In this document: in pieces, positions 38,045-52,277 of the stretch
Layout: each line of letters starts with the position of its first letter
Position numbering within the stretch: position 1 is the first letter of the stretch
Source: Tetrahymena elliotti 4EA
Lineage: Eukaryota; Ciliophora; Oligohymenophorea; Hymenostomatida; Tetrahymenidae
Length of the DNA: 64,000 nt
Direction: 5' to 3'
Assembly: GCA_000231825.2 (NCBI GenBank)
Contig: JH720304.1
Span: 1,034,576 to 1,098,575, forward strand
Position numbers and translations under genes: made by a program
Notes under the pieces: model-generated
The model's database searches: none
What the model saw: the letters and a program-made list of their open reading frames with translations, nothing else
Told to the model about the DNA's origin: nothing

Positions 38045-39507
38045 ATGTTGAAATCTTTATTTTATTACTTTGAGTAAATTCTATCAAATAATGGATTGAA
38101 GAATATATGGATAATTGTTTTAAGTGTCATTAATAATTTATCTTTGATCTACTACATAGCTTATCTCGCAAATACGGAATTCTCTAAGGGAGGATTGGTC
38201 TTTATTTATATGTGGATACCTAGTATCAATATATTTTATATTTCTATCATTTTCTGCCTTAATAAAGTTGCCAAGCTTAAAAAAGAGTTCTCTTCATTTT
38301 AAAATTTCAGAAATATCACAATCAAGTAAGCATTGCTGCTTGTTAAATGTGTTTTACAGAATTTTTTATGGTCTATGATATATTCTTTTTTAGCTGAACT
38401 AAGATTGATAGAACTTATTTCTTAGTTCATAATTTACAGCAAACACAGAATCACAATAAATAGGTAAAAAAAATTATTTTTTGTATATTAATTGAACAAT
38501 AAACCATATAAATTACTGCTATTTTAAATTTAAAAAGTGACTTAGAGAAATAATTGCTGGATGTCAATAAATTATCACTGAAGTAAGAATTATTTCATAC
38601 CAATAACGATTAGTAGAACATAGATACAGATTTTGTATAATTAGAGATATGTGATACTGATAATTAGTTTTTACCTACTTAAGAAGATAATAGAATATAA
38701 AATAACCCTGATAAATAAATGAAAAATAATAAATTGTTGAATAATGAAGATGTTAGAATTTAACTATAAAGATAACAAACGAATTCGATTTTAAGGAGCA
38801 AATAAATAGGAAATATTGTTAATAAATAAGATTTTGAGCATTTAAATAGATTTTAAACAGGTAATAAAAATATACATCAAAATAATATTAAATTAATTGA
38901 AGAAATTATTGATTAATAAAGCTAGGAGTTTACTTTTAAATAAATATTCACTAATAAAGTCTACTATTAAAGCTTATAAATATAATTAAAAATAAATACA
39001 ATTTTCAGGACTATTCCATTTATAGCCATTCTAATCATAGTTGAAAACTAGGCTCTCCACTTTTTAACATTCTGGTTGAATCTTTTCATTTTAATTTAAT
39101 GGATTTATGATAGCTTTGATAGATAGCTAATATTAAAGGTTAACTAAATAATTTAAAAATTGATTGAAATAAATCAAAAAGGATTAGTAATCTAGAATTA
39201 GTTAGATTAAGTAGATTTACCACCATCAGTTTGCTTGCTAACTACAGACATATTTTATAAATTTAATTAATTAAAAAATAATAAATAATACGATAGAGTT
39301 AGAGACATGCAAATTTAATTTAATGAATCATAACAAATATAAAATTTTGATGATTTTGATGAAAAACTATTTAATTTAAGCAACAAATTAGATAACTTAA
39401 CTAATCTATAGCTAATTTTTAGGTAGTTCTTTATTTAAATTTATTTATTTTTTATTTACATTTATTAAAAAGTTAGTACATAGTTAAATAAGAAAATTCC
39501 TCTGTGA
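38045..39507 (+). CDS. multi-pass membrane protein, 462 aa, unrecognised
   Basis: The ATG at 38045 gives MLKSLFYYFEQILSNNG. One 74-bp intron (38464-38537) joins exons of 419 and 970 nt into 463 codons, with TGA at 39505-39507. Three hydrophobic helices occupy about residues 17-40, 46-70 and 92-118 (IIVLSVINNLSLIYYIAYLA; GGLVFIYMWIPSINIFYIS; LLLVKCVLQNFLWSMIYSF). A roughly 170-residue Gln/Asn-rich, charged loop follows. A further hydrophobic pair near 325-360 (TIPFIAILIIVENQ; FLTFWLNLFILIQWI) precedes a polar segment. The last 25 codons are a hydrophobic AT-rich run that may be an unspliced intron. I do not recognise a transporter or channel signature. It lies 230 bp downstream of the tRNA. 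Confidence 0.6.
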
Positions 39508-42500
39508 TATAAATTCCATCTACAGTTTTGAATAGTTTTTAGAATTTAAAAGAGTGTACTATCATTATTTAGTAATTTATTTTATTCAATCATTGTAGTT
39601 TCTCAATTCAAACTTTTATTTTTAAAGTTTATATTTTAAAAATATGTTGCTACTTACTCTAATTTTTTTGTTAATTGCGATCAAAATAATAAAAGTAAAA
39701 GTTGTTGAGAAACAAAAATTAATTCATTTTTTTCCCCCTTATTTTTGAAATAGCATCATAAATTAAATTTAGAGAAACTACGTTGATTTTAGTTTAAATT
39801 GAATAAATTAACTATTTAATAGAAATTTGGAATTGTCTGATAACTAAATTGATTTATTTAGATTTTCAAAAACGCAACCATCTCTTGAGTCAATATTGAT
39901 AGCATTTAAGAATTATTTTTAGTGTCTTGATTTAAATTAAGAGGACAGAATTCTTGATGATTTGAACCCTGATATTTTTTTTAACTAGCATTTGACTAAA
40001 ACTCTCAAACATTTAAATGAAATCAACTACTTTTAATCATAAATACCTTACAATTTTTTGGATATAAAATTAAGAAAGAGGTATTTATCAGAAACTGAAA
40101 TTGTATGCTTGACATCTATTTTAAAAACCAGACCTATAAAAAACGGAAAGCTGTGTTTGCATCTTCAATGCAATAGCACATATTATTCTTTAATGAATAC
40201 TTTAAGCAAGTTTAAATCTTATAATTTTTTTTTGTTTCTCAACAATCAGTAATTCTTTTTAGAAATAACTAAGATTTAAAAATCTATTTATTATTATTTA
40301 TTAGAACAGATTGTATAGCCTTTGTAAATAAAGATGTGATAGATGTAAACAGAGTCAATAATTATTTTAAATTATCTATTAATCATATGAATATCAATTC
40401 AAGCTTATTAGGAATTTTTATTAAAAAAATGGAAAAATTCAATCAAGTAAATGACTTATCAATTAATTTTGAGTAAAGCCTTAAAATTTTATGCAAAGAA
40501 AACTGATATTTTTTAATTAAAAGAAATTTAGGGATTTCCAGTAAAAATTTTGTTTCAATTTCAGAAATAATTTTGAATAACAAAAACAGAAATAAAATTA
40601 AATTAAATTTAAGGTAAACATTTTATCAAAATACATTCATTTTTCATAAATAAAATGAAAAAAGTTAAAACAATTAGAACAACAGATCGTTAAAATTCTT
40701 CTGTTATTAACTGAAAAATTGTTTGTCCTTGTCTAAGTTTACTTTTTAGTTCAAGTAAAACAATTAAAAATAATCAACTAAACCTTAAATTTTAATTGTA
40801 AAAAAAGCAATAATAACTTGAAAAACAAGGATTTTCTAAAAATATTCTCATAAAATATTTCTAAATTGTTTTTGTTAGTGTCTCTAAGCCTTGAGTTTGA
40901 GTAATTAATATTTTTAAGAGAGATAAAATTTATAACAATTAAAATATAAAAGAGATTGTCACATTTCTTATAAGGAAGCAATACCATTTTTCATAGGTTT
41001 ATAGGAATTCAAGAGTTTAAAACACCTAAATTTAAAGTTAAAGTATGATTTTTTAATTAGCCAATTTTATTTTAGAAATTATCTTTTTTTTCTTTTGTGC
41101 AAATTTCAATTAAACTTGTTATTGAAATATTGTCTCGTTAATAAAAAAGAAATAATTAGCTAGATAAGTAAGTTTTCAAGGAATTAAAAAGATGCATTTC
41201 GATTGACTAAAAATCTGAATTGTAAACTTCTAGATTCTTAGGTTAGTTTCTCTAAAATCAAACTTTGTCCACATTAAAGCTGAATCTTGAGTATTATATT
41301 TTTATTAAAATATTTAAGAAACTAAAAATATAAATCAAGTAATGTAGAATTAAGAAGCCAAGGATTATAGCTGATAAGCTTAGGAATAGTTTAACAATTT
41401 AATTTACGAGAGATAAAAATCAGTATTAGGTATTTATTAATATTAAAAAAACAATATGAACTAAAGAAATATTTAGTAATTTTTAAAAATAGTGAGAATA
41501 AAATTAGCAAGGAAGGGCTAATATATTTATATATGAGTTTCTAAAATTTAAACTTCTTGAATAAATTAACTTTAGTTTGTAATAAGTAAGATTATCTTTT
41601 TATTTATGTTATCATATTTTCAGTTTATTTATTTATTGAAATTTATTATCTTTATAGAATTAAAAACAAAAAGAGCTTGCAATAAATTGTATAGAAGAGA
41701 AAATTAAGTGAATATAAAAGAAAAGAAATCCTAAATATAAAGCAGTAATGTAGGAGTAAGAAGCTAAAAAATTTTAGATGTGTTGATAATTTATTTGAAA
41801 ATATAAATCTGAGTATGATTAAAACTGTTGAGAAAGCTGAAAACAAAAGCAAATAAAATACTTTATATTTCATAAATAATTATTTAGAAAATAATTCAAG
41901 CTAAAATGAATGTCAAAATTAATTAGAATAGAATTCAATTAACAGAAAATGTTCATTGCTAAAAGTTAAACAAACTTCTTCCAATTATTTTGATATTCAA
42001 TAAAATAGCTAAAAAGCTGTAATTAAATTTTGTTTGAATTGTAAAAATTAATTTTTTTTGTTAAAAAGTAGAAAAATGAATCTTTGCAGTTTGTTAAGAA
42101 TCAGAAAAGAAATTCATTTTTATTTCAAAAATAAAATTGCATACATTTAGATAAATAGAATGAAAATTTATCACAACCAAACGTTTTTGCTTAGAAATAA
42201 TTTCTTACTAAGTAATGCTCAAGCCAATATAATTTAAAAATAAAAAATTATGAAAATTAAATGCATTAGGATGTAACTTTTAATGTAAACCAATCATCCA
42301 ATATCTCTTTAATTAGATGTAAAATAATTAATCTAAAAAAATTCATGAATTATCATTTATTAAAATAGAAACTTAATGGAGAAAGAAGTTGTCCTCTTTT
42401 TAAAATTTATGTGATTCTTTAATAACATTTAAATAATTAACTCGGATTCATTTATCATTTGAGTAATTATTTTGTTTTTAATCCTAAAATTAATTATTAA

Positions 42501-44353
42501 TAAAATTTTTAGAAACAATAATATTATTTCAGAGGGACTTACTCAATTGAGTTACTCTTTTGATTACCTGCCTTAGATATAATCGCTTAATTTAAATTTT
42601 GGCTATAACTTTATATAACCAGATGGATTTCACAAATTAGCTGAATCATTAGAGTTTCTCAAATAATTAGAAGAGCTAAAACTTAATTTTATGTATAATT
42701 TGTATTCATAACCAACATTTATCAAATTTAATCTTTTTAATTAAGCTGCAATTAAATAGATGACTTTGGTCTGGTGTGTTTCTCAAATATGATGAAAAGG
42801 TTTTCAAAAAATCTAATAACATTTCACTTGAGTTTAGAGTATTTTTTATTTTAAATTATATTTAAGTCTTTTTTAAACATCTTGTTAGATCTAATAAAAT
42901 CGAATCACTTTAAAGTATTAACTATTTCTGCAAAAAATTTCTAAAGCATCAAAGAGTCTAAGATTTTTTGTTTGTTGTTTTGTAAGTTTATTGTTGGTTT
43001 TTTTTTGCTTGATTAATCTTTTTTCAACAGGGATAATCCTATCTAGACAGAAGAAAAGCCAAAAAAAGACACCATTTAAAATTAATAGTTAGACTCTAAA
43101 TTGTCTCGCATGAACAAAATTTAAAGTAATCTATAAAATAAACAATCAGAAACTACTTTTATTTAAAAAATAAACGAATAATATCCTTATAGTTTGTAAC
43201 TAGAATATATATATTTGTTAAAATGATAAATTTTCCTAATTCAATATAAATGTAGCCATTCTTTTGAAATATAGTCAGAAAAATGCTTTAAACTCACATT
43301 TAAAAAAATATTTTCGAATCATTAAATCTAAAAAAAAATATTTTTAATAATAAATAATTTATATTTTATCTATTAGCTTTACAAAAATTTTACATTATTA
43401 TGTTTGAATTGAAAAAAATCTAATTGAATTAAAATTAAATTTCAAATTAGATTCAAAGGTAGAAGAAGATGAATTAATTAAAAATTTGTTTATTTAATTA
43501 AATAAATGGTAAATGATGCAAATAAAGTATCAAAAATTAATAGGTAAAAATATGCAATAATGTGATTCGATTAAATGTAAAGTTTTTGCAGGGATTGTGA
43601 AATAAAAAATAAATAAAATTAAGAATTGTAAAAATATTCTAAATTTTATTTAAAAATGCGAAGTCAAATAAAATTTCTATCCTAGTAAAATGAGAAAATA
43701 ATTTTAAGTTAAAATTCAGTAACAGAAAGTAAAAATTGGGTGGCATAACTAAATTTAAATCGATAGAATTGTATTCTTTTAAATTTATCGAAACAGAAAG
43801 CAAAAAGAGAGAAAATACAAATAGCTAATTCATCAATTAAAATCTAAAGAAAGTAGCAATCAATAATTTACAAAGGTTAATAATTAAACAAACAAACAAA
43901 AGAAATAAGTAAAATGTAATCTTAGTTACTCTAAAAACCTTCAAAATTAAATTTAGTTTGTACATTCTACTATGATTTGTTTGTTTTAATAGATGAGATA
44001 TGAAAATTAAGATAATTCAATAGTAATTTTAAATGATAACCAATCAAAAATTAAATGAAAAAAAGTACTTTTTTTTTTCTTTTGATGCATTTAAACAATC
44101 ATTAGCTTGCTTTACTTTAATAGATTTTGAAAGATAAAACTATATTTAAATTTTAATTGGCAACCATATAAACAGCGAAGTAGTATAAATAAAATATCAT
44201 GATGAATAGATTATTTGATTGATTGAATGAATCAGTGTTGTTTGTTACATGAAATTTGAGAATATAAAATATGTTAGAACTTTCTTTATTATTATATGAG
44301 AATTAATGGTTATATTTATTTATTTGTGCTCTCGCTTTTTTAAATTAGATTTC
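39508..44353. other. long region without an intact gene
   Basis: These 4.8 kb carry no complete gene that I can support. The part from about 39.87 to 42.7 kb holds coding-like fragments in changing frames, described separately as LRR-like remnants. The rest, 42.75-44.35 kb, is AT-rich with the occasional hairpin (for example CGATA...TATCG near 43760-43790) and no sustained frame. Confidence 0.45.
39866..42705 (+). pseudogene. decayed leucine-rich-repeat-like gene fragments
   Basis: Several plus-strand pieces read as Leu/Asn-patterned protein but in different frames and broken by TGA. At 39866-40339: KTRPIKNGKLCLHLQC and LMNTLSKFKSYNFF. Near 40370-40500: MEKFNQVNDLSINFEQS. Near 40780-40930: LNLKFNCKKSN and LFLLVSLSLEFEQ. 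At 41650-42346: a long open frame without clear repeats. At 42590-42705: LNLNFGYNFIQPDGFHKL then LKQLEELKLNF, a good LRR/RNI-type unit. Tetrahymena has many such LRR-like proteins. No single frame with plausible introns joins the pieces, so I call it a pseudogene or heavily mis-assembled gene. A real multi-intron gene cannot be excluded. Confidence 0.4.
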
Positions 44354-45008
44354 TCACAAATCCATAGAAAGATGAGTACAAGAAATTTGTTAGTTTTGTT
44401 TATTGAAAAACTTCAAGTCGAGAGTATAAGCACCCTATTTAAAAATGATAAAAAGTTAGAAAAAAACATGTTTTTTTAACAATATTTCTAATTACACCGG
44501 GAGCAATACCAGGAATTTGGAAACTGTAAAGGAAAGTGAACATATCACCAGAATCATAGGTGCCTGTAGCAGGTAAGTTATTGTTGAAGACTTGAACTCC
44601 AGAGAGTTTAACAATAACATTCAAAGCTTTTAAGTCAGTGTGGACCATGAAAGTACCAGTCTAATTTGATAAGAATAAATGAAAATCAATAAACATTTTA
44701 AAACAGAAGGTTGCATGTCAAAATAAAATTTAGAAAGCTGGATTTATTTAATTAATTACTAAATTGGCATCATTAGGAGGAGCAGCACGTTCGGGTTGGG
44801 CAGAGAAAACGAGAGAAGTAATGATCAAAGGGTCATTTTCTGTACCGCAATTTGAGAAATCCCAAGGGATACCACCCAATCTAATTTTTCTACCTTACTT
44901 ATTATAAGGATCGACTAGTTCATTATTAGATTTTTGTGTGTTGTAGTAAACAGTGGTGAATGTGACTAAGGCAAGTGCAGCTGCGACTAATAAAATTTTA
45001 GTATTCAT
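44354..45008 (-). CDS. secreted ML-domain (NPC2/MD-2-like lipid-binding) protein, 164 aa
   Basis: ML domains are small beta sandwiches that bind lipids such as sterols. The ATG at 45008 gives MNTKILLVAAALALVTFTTV, a signal peptide or membrane anchor. Three exons: 44760-45008, 44496-44660 and 44354-44434, split by introns of 99 and 61 bp. The spliced length is 165 codons including TGA. The mature part begins near IPWDFSNCGTEN (the usual first Cys of the domain). It continues ITSLVFSAQPERAAPP, KALNVIVKLSGVQVF and YSFQIPGIAPGGAYTLDLKF, and ends QISCTHLSMDL, the typical final strand with Cys. Codon use is richer in C and G than in neighbours, which suggests high expression. The lipid ligand is unknown. 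Confidence 0.75.
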
Positions 45009-47165
45009 ATTTTTTTTTTACTTTGTTTTACTTGTATTTATTTAATTAATTAGTTTTTATAAGTGGACTTAATACCAAATTTAATTAAGATGCTTATGAG
45101 TTGTAATAATATTATTCTTGTAAAGGTAAAAAATAAGCTTTTCCTTCAGAGTATATTATCTGATTAAGGAGTGTAAAACAGAAATTTGATACTATGTATT
45201 CAATTCGATCTAACTCTATTGAATTCATAGTTCTGATAAAGAATTCGTTCACGTCCATGACTTAATTTAGATTATAATATTATTTATATTCATACAAATA
45301 TTATTATTATGTATTACACTACACTATTACGCAATATACAAATTTCTCAATAAAGATTTTAAGATATTATGTTTACTTATTTAATCATTGTTAAATCTCT
45401 TCATATAACAATTGATTATATTCATTCATTCCAATTATCAGATAACAAATTTGCTTGAATTCTTAATTAACAAATCGTCATTTTAGGCAATTATCAATGT
45501 ACTCATTAGATGTAACAGCAACACTTTTTGTACCATTTTTTGGGCTATTTGTGCATAATTAAATTAATTAGAAATACCAAATACACAATTTGCATATTAC
45601 TTACTAGTTCTAAATTTTTTTTATCACATCTAATGAAACATTATTTTATTTATTATTTCATTTTAAAGTTTATTTAAAATTAGCAAGTTTAGAAGAGATT
45701 TATTCATTTTATAAATCAACTTTTTCCTTCTCCTTTTTAAAAAAACATTCAATTTAAATAAATACCTAATTATGCGATGATCTCCTTCAAGTGTTAATAG
45801 ATAGTCTAATATTTAAAAAAATTACCAATTATTTCTGAAACAAATATTTATTTCTTTTATTAATTGATCACACGAATAATTTTCTCTGAAGTTTGTAATC
45901 TTGGAGTGAAGATTTAACTTTTTAATTAAATAAAAAAAAAGGTAAGGAAATAAATTTTTTCTAGATGAACTTTTATAATATCTTATCACTAATCTCTCAA
46001 TTACTCTTAACCAATTTTAACAAAAATTTCAATTAGAATATTCAAATGTTAGCATATTTGATAGAAAGCAAATAGATTTATCAAAAAACTTTTTCACGTA
46101 ATTATTAATTAAAGAAAATATTTGAAAAATATTAATTCAACCATCTTGCATATGTTTAATTCATATTCTGTAAAATTTCTAAAACAATTTTAAAATAATT
46201 AATAATACATTTATCAATAAAAAAATTATAATTTTCACAATATTTTAAAATTAGATTTTCAAATGTTTAAATCAAATCCATAATCTGTGTTTTCAAAATA
46301 AAAATGACAAAAATACAGTTGATTAGAATTGTAATTCTAATAAATCCACATCTACTTTTGATAAACAATAAACAAAAGTTTGGAAATATAATAATTTTTA
46401 TTTTATATTTTATTAATATTAATTTATTCACTAATTAATGATTAGATTTTATTTAATATTAATCACTTATTCATTCTTTATTTCTGTCTATTATATATTC
46501 TATTTAGTATTCTTTTTATTTTTAACAAAAAATTGACAATATAACAAATAAATTAGATTGCCATAGCATCAACATACTTTTGTAGTATCTAAAACTACTA
46601 AAAAATTTAATGATTAACAGTAATATCAAAACAACTTTTAGAATTATAAGCCATTATTGATTAATGCGATTAACTAAATGAAGAATTATTTTGTGTATTC
46701 CAATATGATAAATTTTTAATTGATTGAGGCACTGAAATATTGCTAAATTATTAAATTTTAATATTAGAATTATTAAAAAAAATAAATTACAATTCTAATT
46801 TTTTATCTAATACCCTACTCTATTTATATTATTTCTACTTTAGTAAATTGAGTAGTTAAATAATATTAGAGTTTACACAAAATATTTGTCATATAAAAAC
46901 TAATTAAGAAAAAAATTCAAAAATGTATGCTATGCAATAAATTTAGTTAATTAAATATTTTTGAATTGTGAAAGAGAGTATTATTCCTTTATAGAATTTA
47001 TCTATTATAATTTAAAATTTGGCCATTACTAATTTTCAATTAAATTTTCAAAAATTTGTCATAAAACTTGATTGGTAAAAAAGATATTTTTACAAATGAT
47101 TTAATAATTTAAATAAATAGATACTTCTGATAGCATTTAGCTAGTAAAAATACATACATACTTAG
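45009..47165. other. AT-rich intergenic region between divergent genes
   Basis: These 2.2 kb should contain the promoters of the ML-domain gene (minus) and the F-BAR-like gene (plus). No supported coding frame, RNA gene or strong repeat was found. Confidence 0.5.
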
Positions 47166-50100
47166 ATGCAAAAAGAAATTGTCACTAAAGTTGAAGTAAG
47201 AAAGCATTTCAAGAAAGAAACTCTTTAAAATAAAAATATTTTAATTAGGATGCTAATAAATTAATTAGCGATAAATTTTCAGTAATGAAGACTACCTGTA
47301 AAGCCTTCTTAGCATTTTATAAAGAATTAGCCAGCATTTAACAAAATTATGCAGATCAATTATTAAAGTTAACAAAAACAAGTAGATTATTTTGCCAAAA
47401 AATATTTTAATTTTTATTAATATTTATTTAAAAAGCTGGCAAACATTTTGGCATGAAAAAATCATTAGCAGAATGCAAAGAAATAGAAAATCCGTATCAT
47501 TTAATAGTTATTTAGGTTTGTGTTAATAATAATTATATTGTAAAGGACTATTCGAGCATTAATTGATAACTAGCTAGGATTTTTATTAAGAATGTCAGAT
47601 ATAAATAGCGAAGTAGCATAGCAAATAACACAGTAGCTTAATCCTAAAATAAATGAGATTTATTTGAATTGCAAGTCAATGAAACACGACATTATGAAAG
47701 TTATACAAAATGAAATTAGAAAACCTTTTAGTATATATAATGATAAAATGAAAAAGTTATAATCAAGTATTACATCTTCTCAAAAGAAATTAGATAATCC
47801 AAGTAGGTTGTTAGAATTGCAAAAAGAAAATGATTAAATTGTTAAGGAAATAAGTAGTTTTGGTACTGAATCTGTCAAATGTAATAGATTACTTTGTATT
47901 TTCATTATTAAATTTCTATTTTAATTTGATAGAGATTCTTAAATTTGTTGATTAAAGTACTGATTAGGAGACAAAAAGAAATCTAGAACTCAAGAATTGT
48001 ATTTAAATATTTGGAAATATAACTCATAAGTATTCATAATTAATTTCAATAAAAAAGAAATTTCAACAAAAATATTTTAAAATTAATATAGGTAATATGA
48101 AAGTGCATAGGTTTTAAGCAAAAAAATAGCTGAGAGCTATGAAAAAATGACATTAGAGCCAGATTTAAATGATTTTAATTAAATGTCATCTTCGCTTAAA
48201 ACTGTCGCAGGAATAACCACAAGCAATGGCTTAGTAAATAAAAACTGCAAAATTAATGAACAGGAAAATAGAAAAGACAGTATGAATAAATCAACTTCAT
48301 CTTCTTAACCTTAATAATCATTGCAAGTTAAAAAAGAATAAGTAGATTCAGAACTTAAGCAAAGTAGAATGAGAAAAAATAAGATAAAGTATGATACAGT
48401 TCAATCTTAGTCTGTTCCTTTGATCATCAAAGAACAACTAGGTATCTTCCATAATAACATTCCAGAAAATGAGTAAAGTTTATTTGTTTGTTTACTTGAG
48501 GTTTTTTAAATATGAAATTTGAATAATAAAAAGAGAGTTTTGCAAAAATTTCTAGTTACCTTAGTTTGGAATATTAATTTGCTCTCTGGCTAGAATATTT
48601 TTGTAAAATTAGATTGCAAAGGATTAAGAATAGACAGATGAAATGGAAGTGTTTGTTTCTTATTTAAAAAATAAGTTTAAAATTAGTTTGAAAGACTACA
48701 AGATGATTACTAAATTCTTTGGAAAAAGACAATAAAATTTATAAGAATACGATAATTATTTATCTTGCTTGCTCAAAGAATGTACTGATTTGATAAAAAT
48801 GGGAAATCTTTTAGAAGATGAATCTAAATTCTTAATTTAATTCACACAGCATTTATATGCATTTATAGGAATCAATTAATATTGGAATAATATTTTAATA
48901 CCTAGGGCATATTTCTAATAACCTAATCCCAAATTAGAACTTACCTACAAAAACAATTTAGAAAGTATCCATAGTATATTCTCATAATAAAATCCCTCCA
49001 GAGAAGACTTAATTAAATATTCCTCTCTTAACATTTTCTTGGATCTCTAAATAACTTTCCCATTAAACTAATCTCTAACTCAAATGATGATTCAAACACT
49101 GGTTGAAAATTAGGTAATTTATTTATTCCACTTTCACTTTTCAAGAGTAGTTATTTTTAAATGAAAAAATTTTTTAAATCTAAAATAAACTGACATAAAT
49201 TGAATATATTTTTATATAGTAAGTTAAAAGCAAATTGAAAAACTTATTGCTATAACTGAAACACATCAATATTTTTAAATAAATTCTTCATTCATTCATT
49301 CAATAATATACAATTTAGAAAAATGATTTTGGGAAACCAAACATTTTTCTTTTTTTTAAAAAAACTTCTTCTTAGTTTAAAACAAAGCTATCATTTTTTA
49401 TTTGTAAGTATTTATTTAATTGCTAAAAATGAAATCAATAAATAAATTCTAATTAAAAATATTAATTTGAAACCATATTAAAATAATCTTCGTTTTTCCA
49501 TTCAAAGCTAAATTAAACTTAAATAAACACTAATGCAAATATTTTAGGTTTGTTATAATCATACAAAATTATTCATTAAATAAAATAGCTAATCTTCAAA
49601 CAAAAAACAAATAATTAGAATCTAAAATTTAAAAAATAAAAGCATTTAAAGGTTTTCAAATTTTTTCAAATAATTTTTTTTTCGTTTGTTTTCTTTTAAA
49701 GAATTTGGAAATTATTCTTTTTTTTAGAGAAAATATAAATCATTATTTAATTTTATTGAATAAAAATAAATTTAGTTATTGCAAGAATATTGGGAAGAGA
49801 ATTTAAATTGGATTATTAAGTTTGGTTAAGAGGGACTGAATATGAATGCTTAGAATATTTAATTGACATTTATAAAATACTACTATGAGAATATATTACA
49901 CAGAAGTTTAGTGAGAAAAGAGAAAGAATCTTTGAAATACTTGCTAAACCTGGAAAGGGTTTTAGAATAAACTTAAGAAATATTGTTGAAAGAATAAAAC
50001 TCCTCCCCAAAAAATGAAACTCCAAATTAAAAACTTTTTAGCTATTTAAATTAATCAGTTAAATTTACTTTATCTTATAAACCTTTCTTAGATTTTCTTG

Positions 50101-52277
50101 ATATTATTAAAAACTTTTGGATTTACTTCTATCCTTAAGAAAATCAAATCAAAGCAGCTTGCCACTTGATTTATATATTAGCTGTTAGTTAAAAAGACTA
50201 TACTATTTATTCAGATTTAGAAGAATTATTTATATACATATTTAGCTCAGCTGGGTTAAAGTATTGCACTAATTTCTATAAAAAGTTTGAGTTTAATCCT
50301 TAAGATCCAATCAATAAAGAATCATGTAACATCAAAATATAATAAAAATTATAATTTTAAATTAATTATTTAATTCAATAGTACCTAAAATTCAAGAAGT
50401 GTTAGCTAACAGTAATAAAGAAGGATTAACTGTTATAACTACCTTCATTCCAATATTTGCTAAATATTTCTATAAATTCATTGACTATAAATAGAATGAG
50501 TTGGAAGTCGAATTTATCAATAATTATATTGAAAATATGTTGTCAGAAGTTATTAAGATTTTAGAACTTATTGTTGAACATAATTTAATGAGTAACGATA
50601 ACAGTTCATATGCATTCACTATTGCTTTTGAGATATCTAAATTAGATGATATATTGAATAAATATAATTTAGAAAGAACAACCCAATACTTTTAACTTCT
50701 AACTCCTTTTATTGATTATTGGTTCAACAATTTGTAAATTTTTTTTTCTTTTTCAAATTATTACATTGTTAATTTATTTAAAAATAGAGAATTTGAATGC
50801 AAAAATATGCTTAAGAATTGCTTAAAATCAGAAAACTGGTAAAATTTTCTTGACTTAAAAATAAATAATAGAATTAATAAAAAAAAAATCTAAAGGTAAA
50901 CAGGAGAAGGATAGAAATTATATACAAGAAGTGTTGTTGATTATTGTTCTCTTATGTTTAAGAGTATTGAAGTAATGAATCAACTTGTGAATGCTCCTGA
51001 ATCAAATAGATTTAGGAAACAAATAATTAAAAAATTTGAAGTGCTAGTGTATGAAGCTTTAAATGACTATTCAAAAGAAGTTTTAAATAGCTTAAATTAT
51101 ATAAATTCAATAGAAGAAATTTAATTCAAAAAGCTTTCTACTTCTAAATTAAATCCATCAATGTATCCTAATAATACTGAAAATGAAATTATTTCAAATT
51201 GTAAATTAAATTGAGAGTTAGAGTTGATTATTCTTAAATAATTTAATTTTAAAATAAATAGTAAAAGAATTTAAATCTATTTGCTATAGATTTGGAAATA
51301 TTCAATTCTTGTATGAATAAATCGATACAGTTGCAAAAGATTTATTGCATCTTTCTTCAGATATTTTGAATGGTTTGAAAAAAGAATTAGACTAAAATAT
51401 TTATGTAAATAATTTAACATTTTGAATAAATAATTAAATTTTATTTTATAAAAAGAAAATAAGTAAATTAGCTGCAATGATGCTAGTAAGAATTTACATG
51501 AAAAAACCAGTATTTAATTAGATTCTAATGAATTTTGATGCTAATTAATTCAGTATGCTATCAATAGAGGAGTTTTCTAAATAATGTATTTTTATTCAAT
51601 CATCTATTTAAATATTAAATTTTATATAATTAGACAAGGGATCAATTAAAAATCTTTTAGATGATGTAGATGATTTCTTCCAATTATTTGCAAAGAGAGT
51701 CCCTAAATAATATCAAGAAGCTTTAGCTGTAGCTTTTGCAAGCTAATTTACAAAGGGTAAAATTAATTAAAAATAGTAATTATTTTGAGCAATTTAATAA
51801 TAAATTTAGAATATATTTTCGCTATCTTAGATGTCAACAAATACGTTTTTGAATTTGATAGCAATAAATTTAGTCAGTATTTTAAATATGAAATTCATTA
51901 CATCAAAATGCATCTTTCTTCTAAAATGCCTATGGTAATTTACTTTATACTATTCTATTTTAAATATTTATCTATGCTTACCAGGGAGTAAATATCCAAT
52001 TAGGATTAGCTGAAAATATTTCTATTTTAATGGAAATCGCTAGTTATTTGGATGAGTCAGTTAATTATCTTCTCAGTAATTTTGAGTAGTCTATGGTAAA
52101 TTATTTTTTATTTTAATATTTATCTTTAATCACTTAATGATTTTAAATACTTAGGTATAAAATGATGAATTCAGATGCTCTATCTAATTCAGATTGTTGT
52201 ATATTAGAAGAAATGAAAACAACAAAAAGCAAATTGAAATTATTAAAAAATATAAAAAATATTACTTAGGAGTATGA
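47166..52277 (+). CDS. long helical protein with F-BAR-like N-terminus
   Basis: The ATG at 47166 gives MQKEIVTKVE, then a GTAAGA intron. The next exon reads DANKLISDKFSVMKTTCKAF and FYKELASIQQNYADQLLKL, the arrangement of the first helix of F-BAR/FCH domains, which bind and bend membrane. Further helices follow (EISSFGTESVK, LELKNCIQIFGNITHKQY, KIAESYEKMTLEPDLNDFNQ), then a Ser/Gln-rich linker. From about 48.6 kb on, helical repeats run to the end through many introns (CTDLIKMGNLLEDESKF, KPFLDFLDIIKNFWIYF, IQEVLANSNKEGLTVI, FRKQIIKKFEVLVYEALND), ending KKYYLGV at TGA 52275-52277. The C-terminal two thirds match nothing I recognise with confidence; a MUN- or exocyst-like tether is only a guess. 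Most junctions are approximate. A role in endocytosis or exocytosis is inferred. Confidence 0.6.

Noticed and set aside
50235..50310. tRNA-like string (TAGCTCAGCTGGGTTAAAG ... GTTTGAGTTTAATCC)
   Set aside because: No matching acceptor or anticodon stem, and the segment is coding in frame (FSSAGLKYCTNFYKKF) within the helical protein gene.
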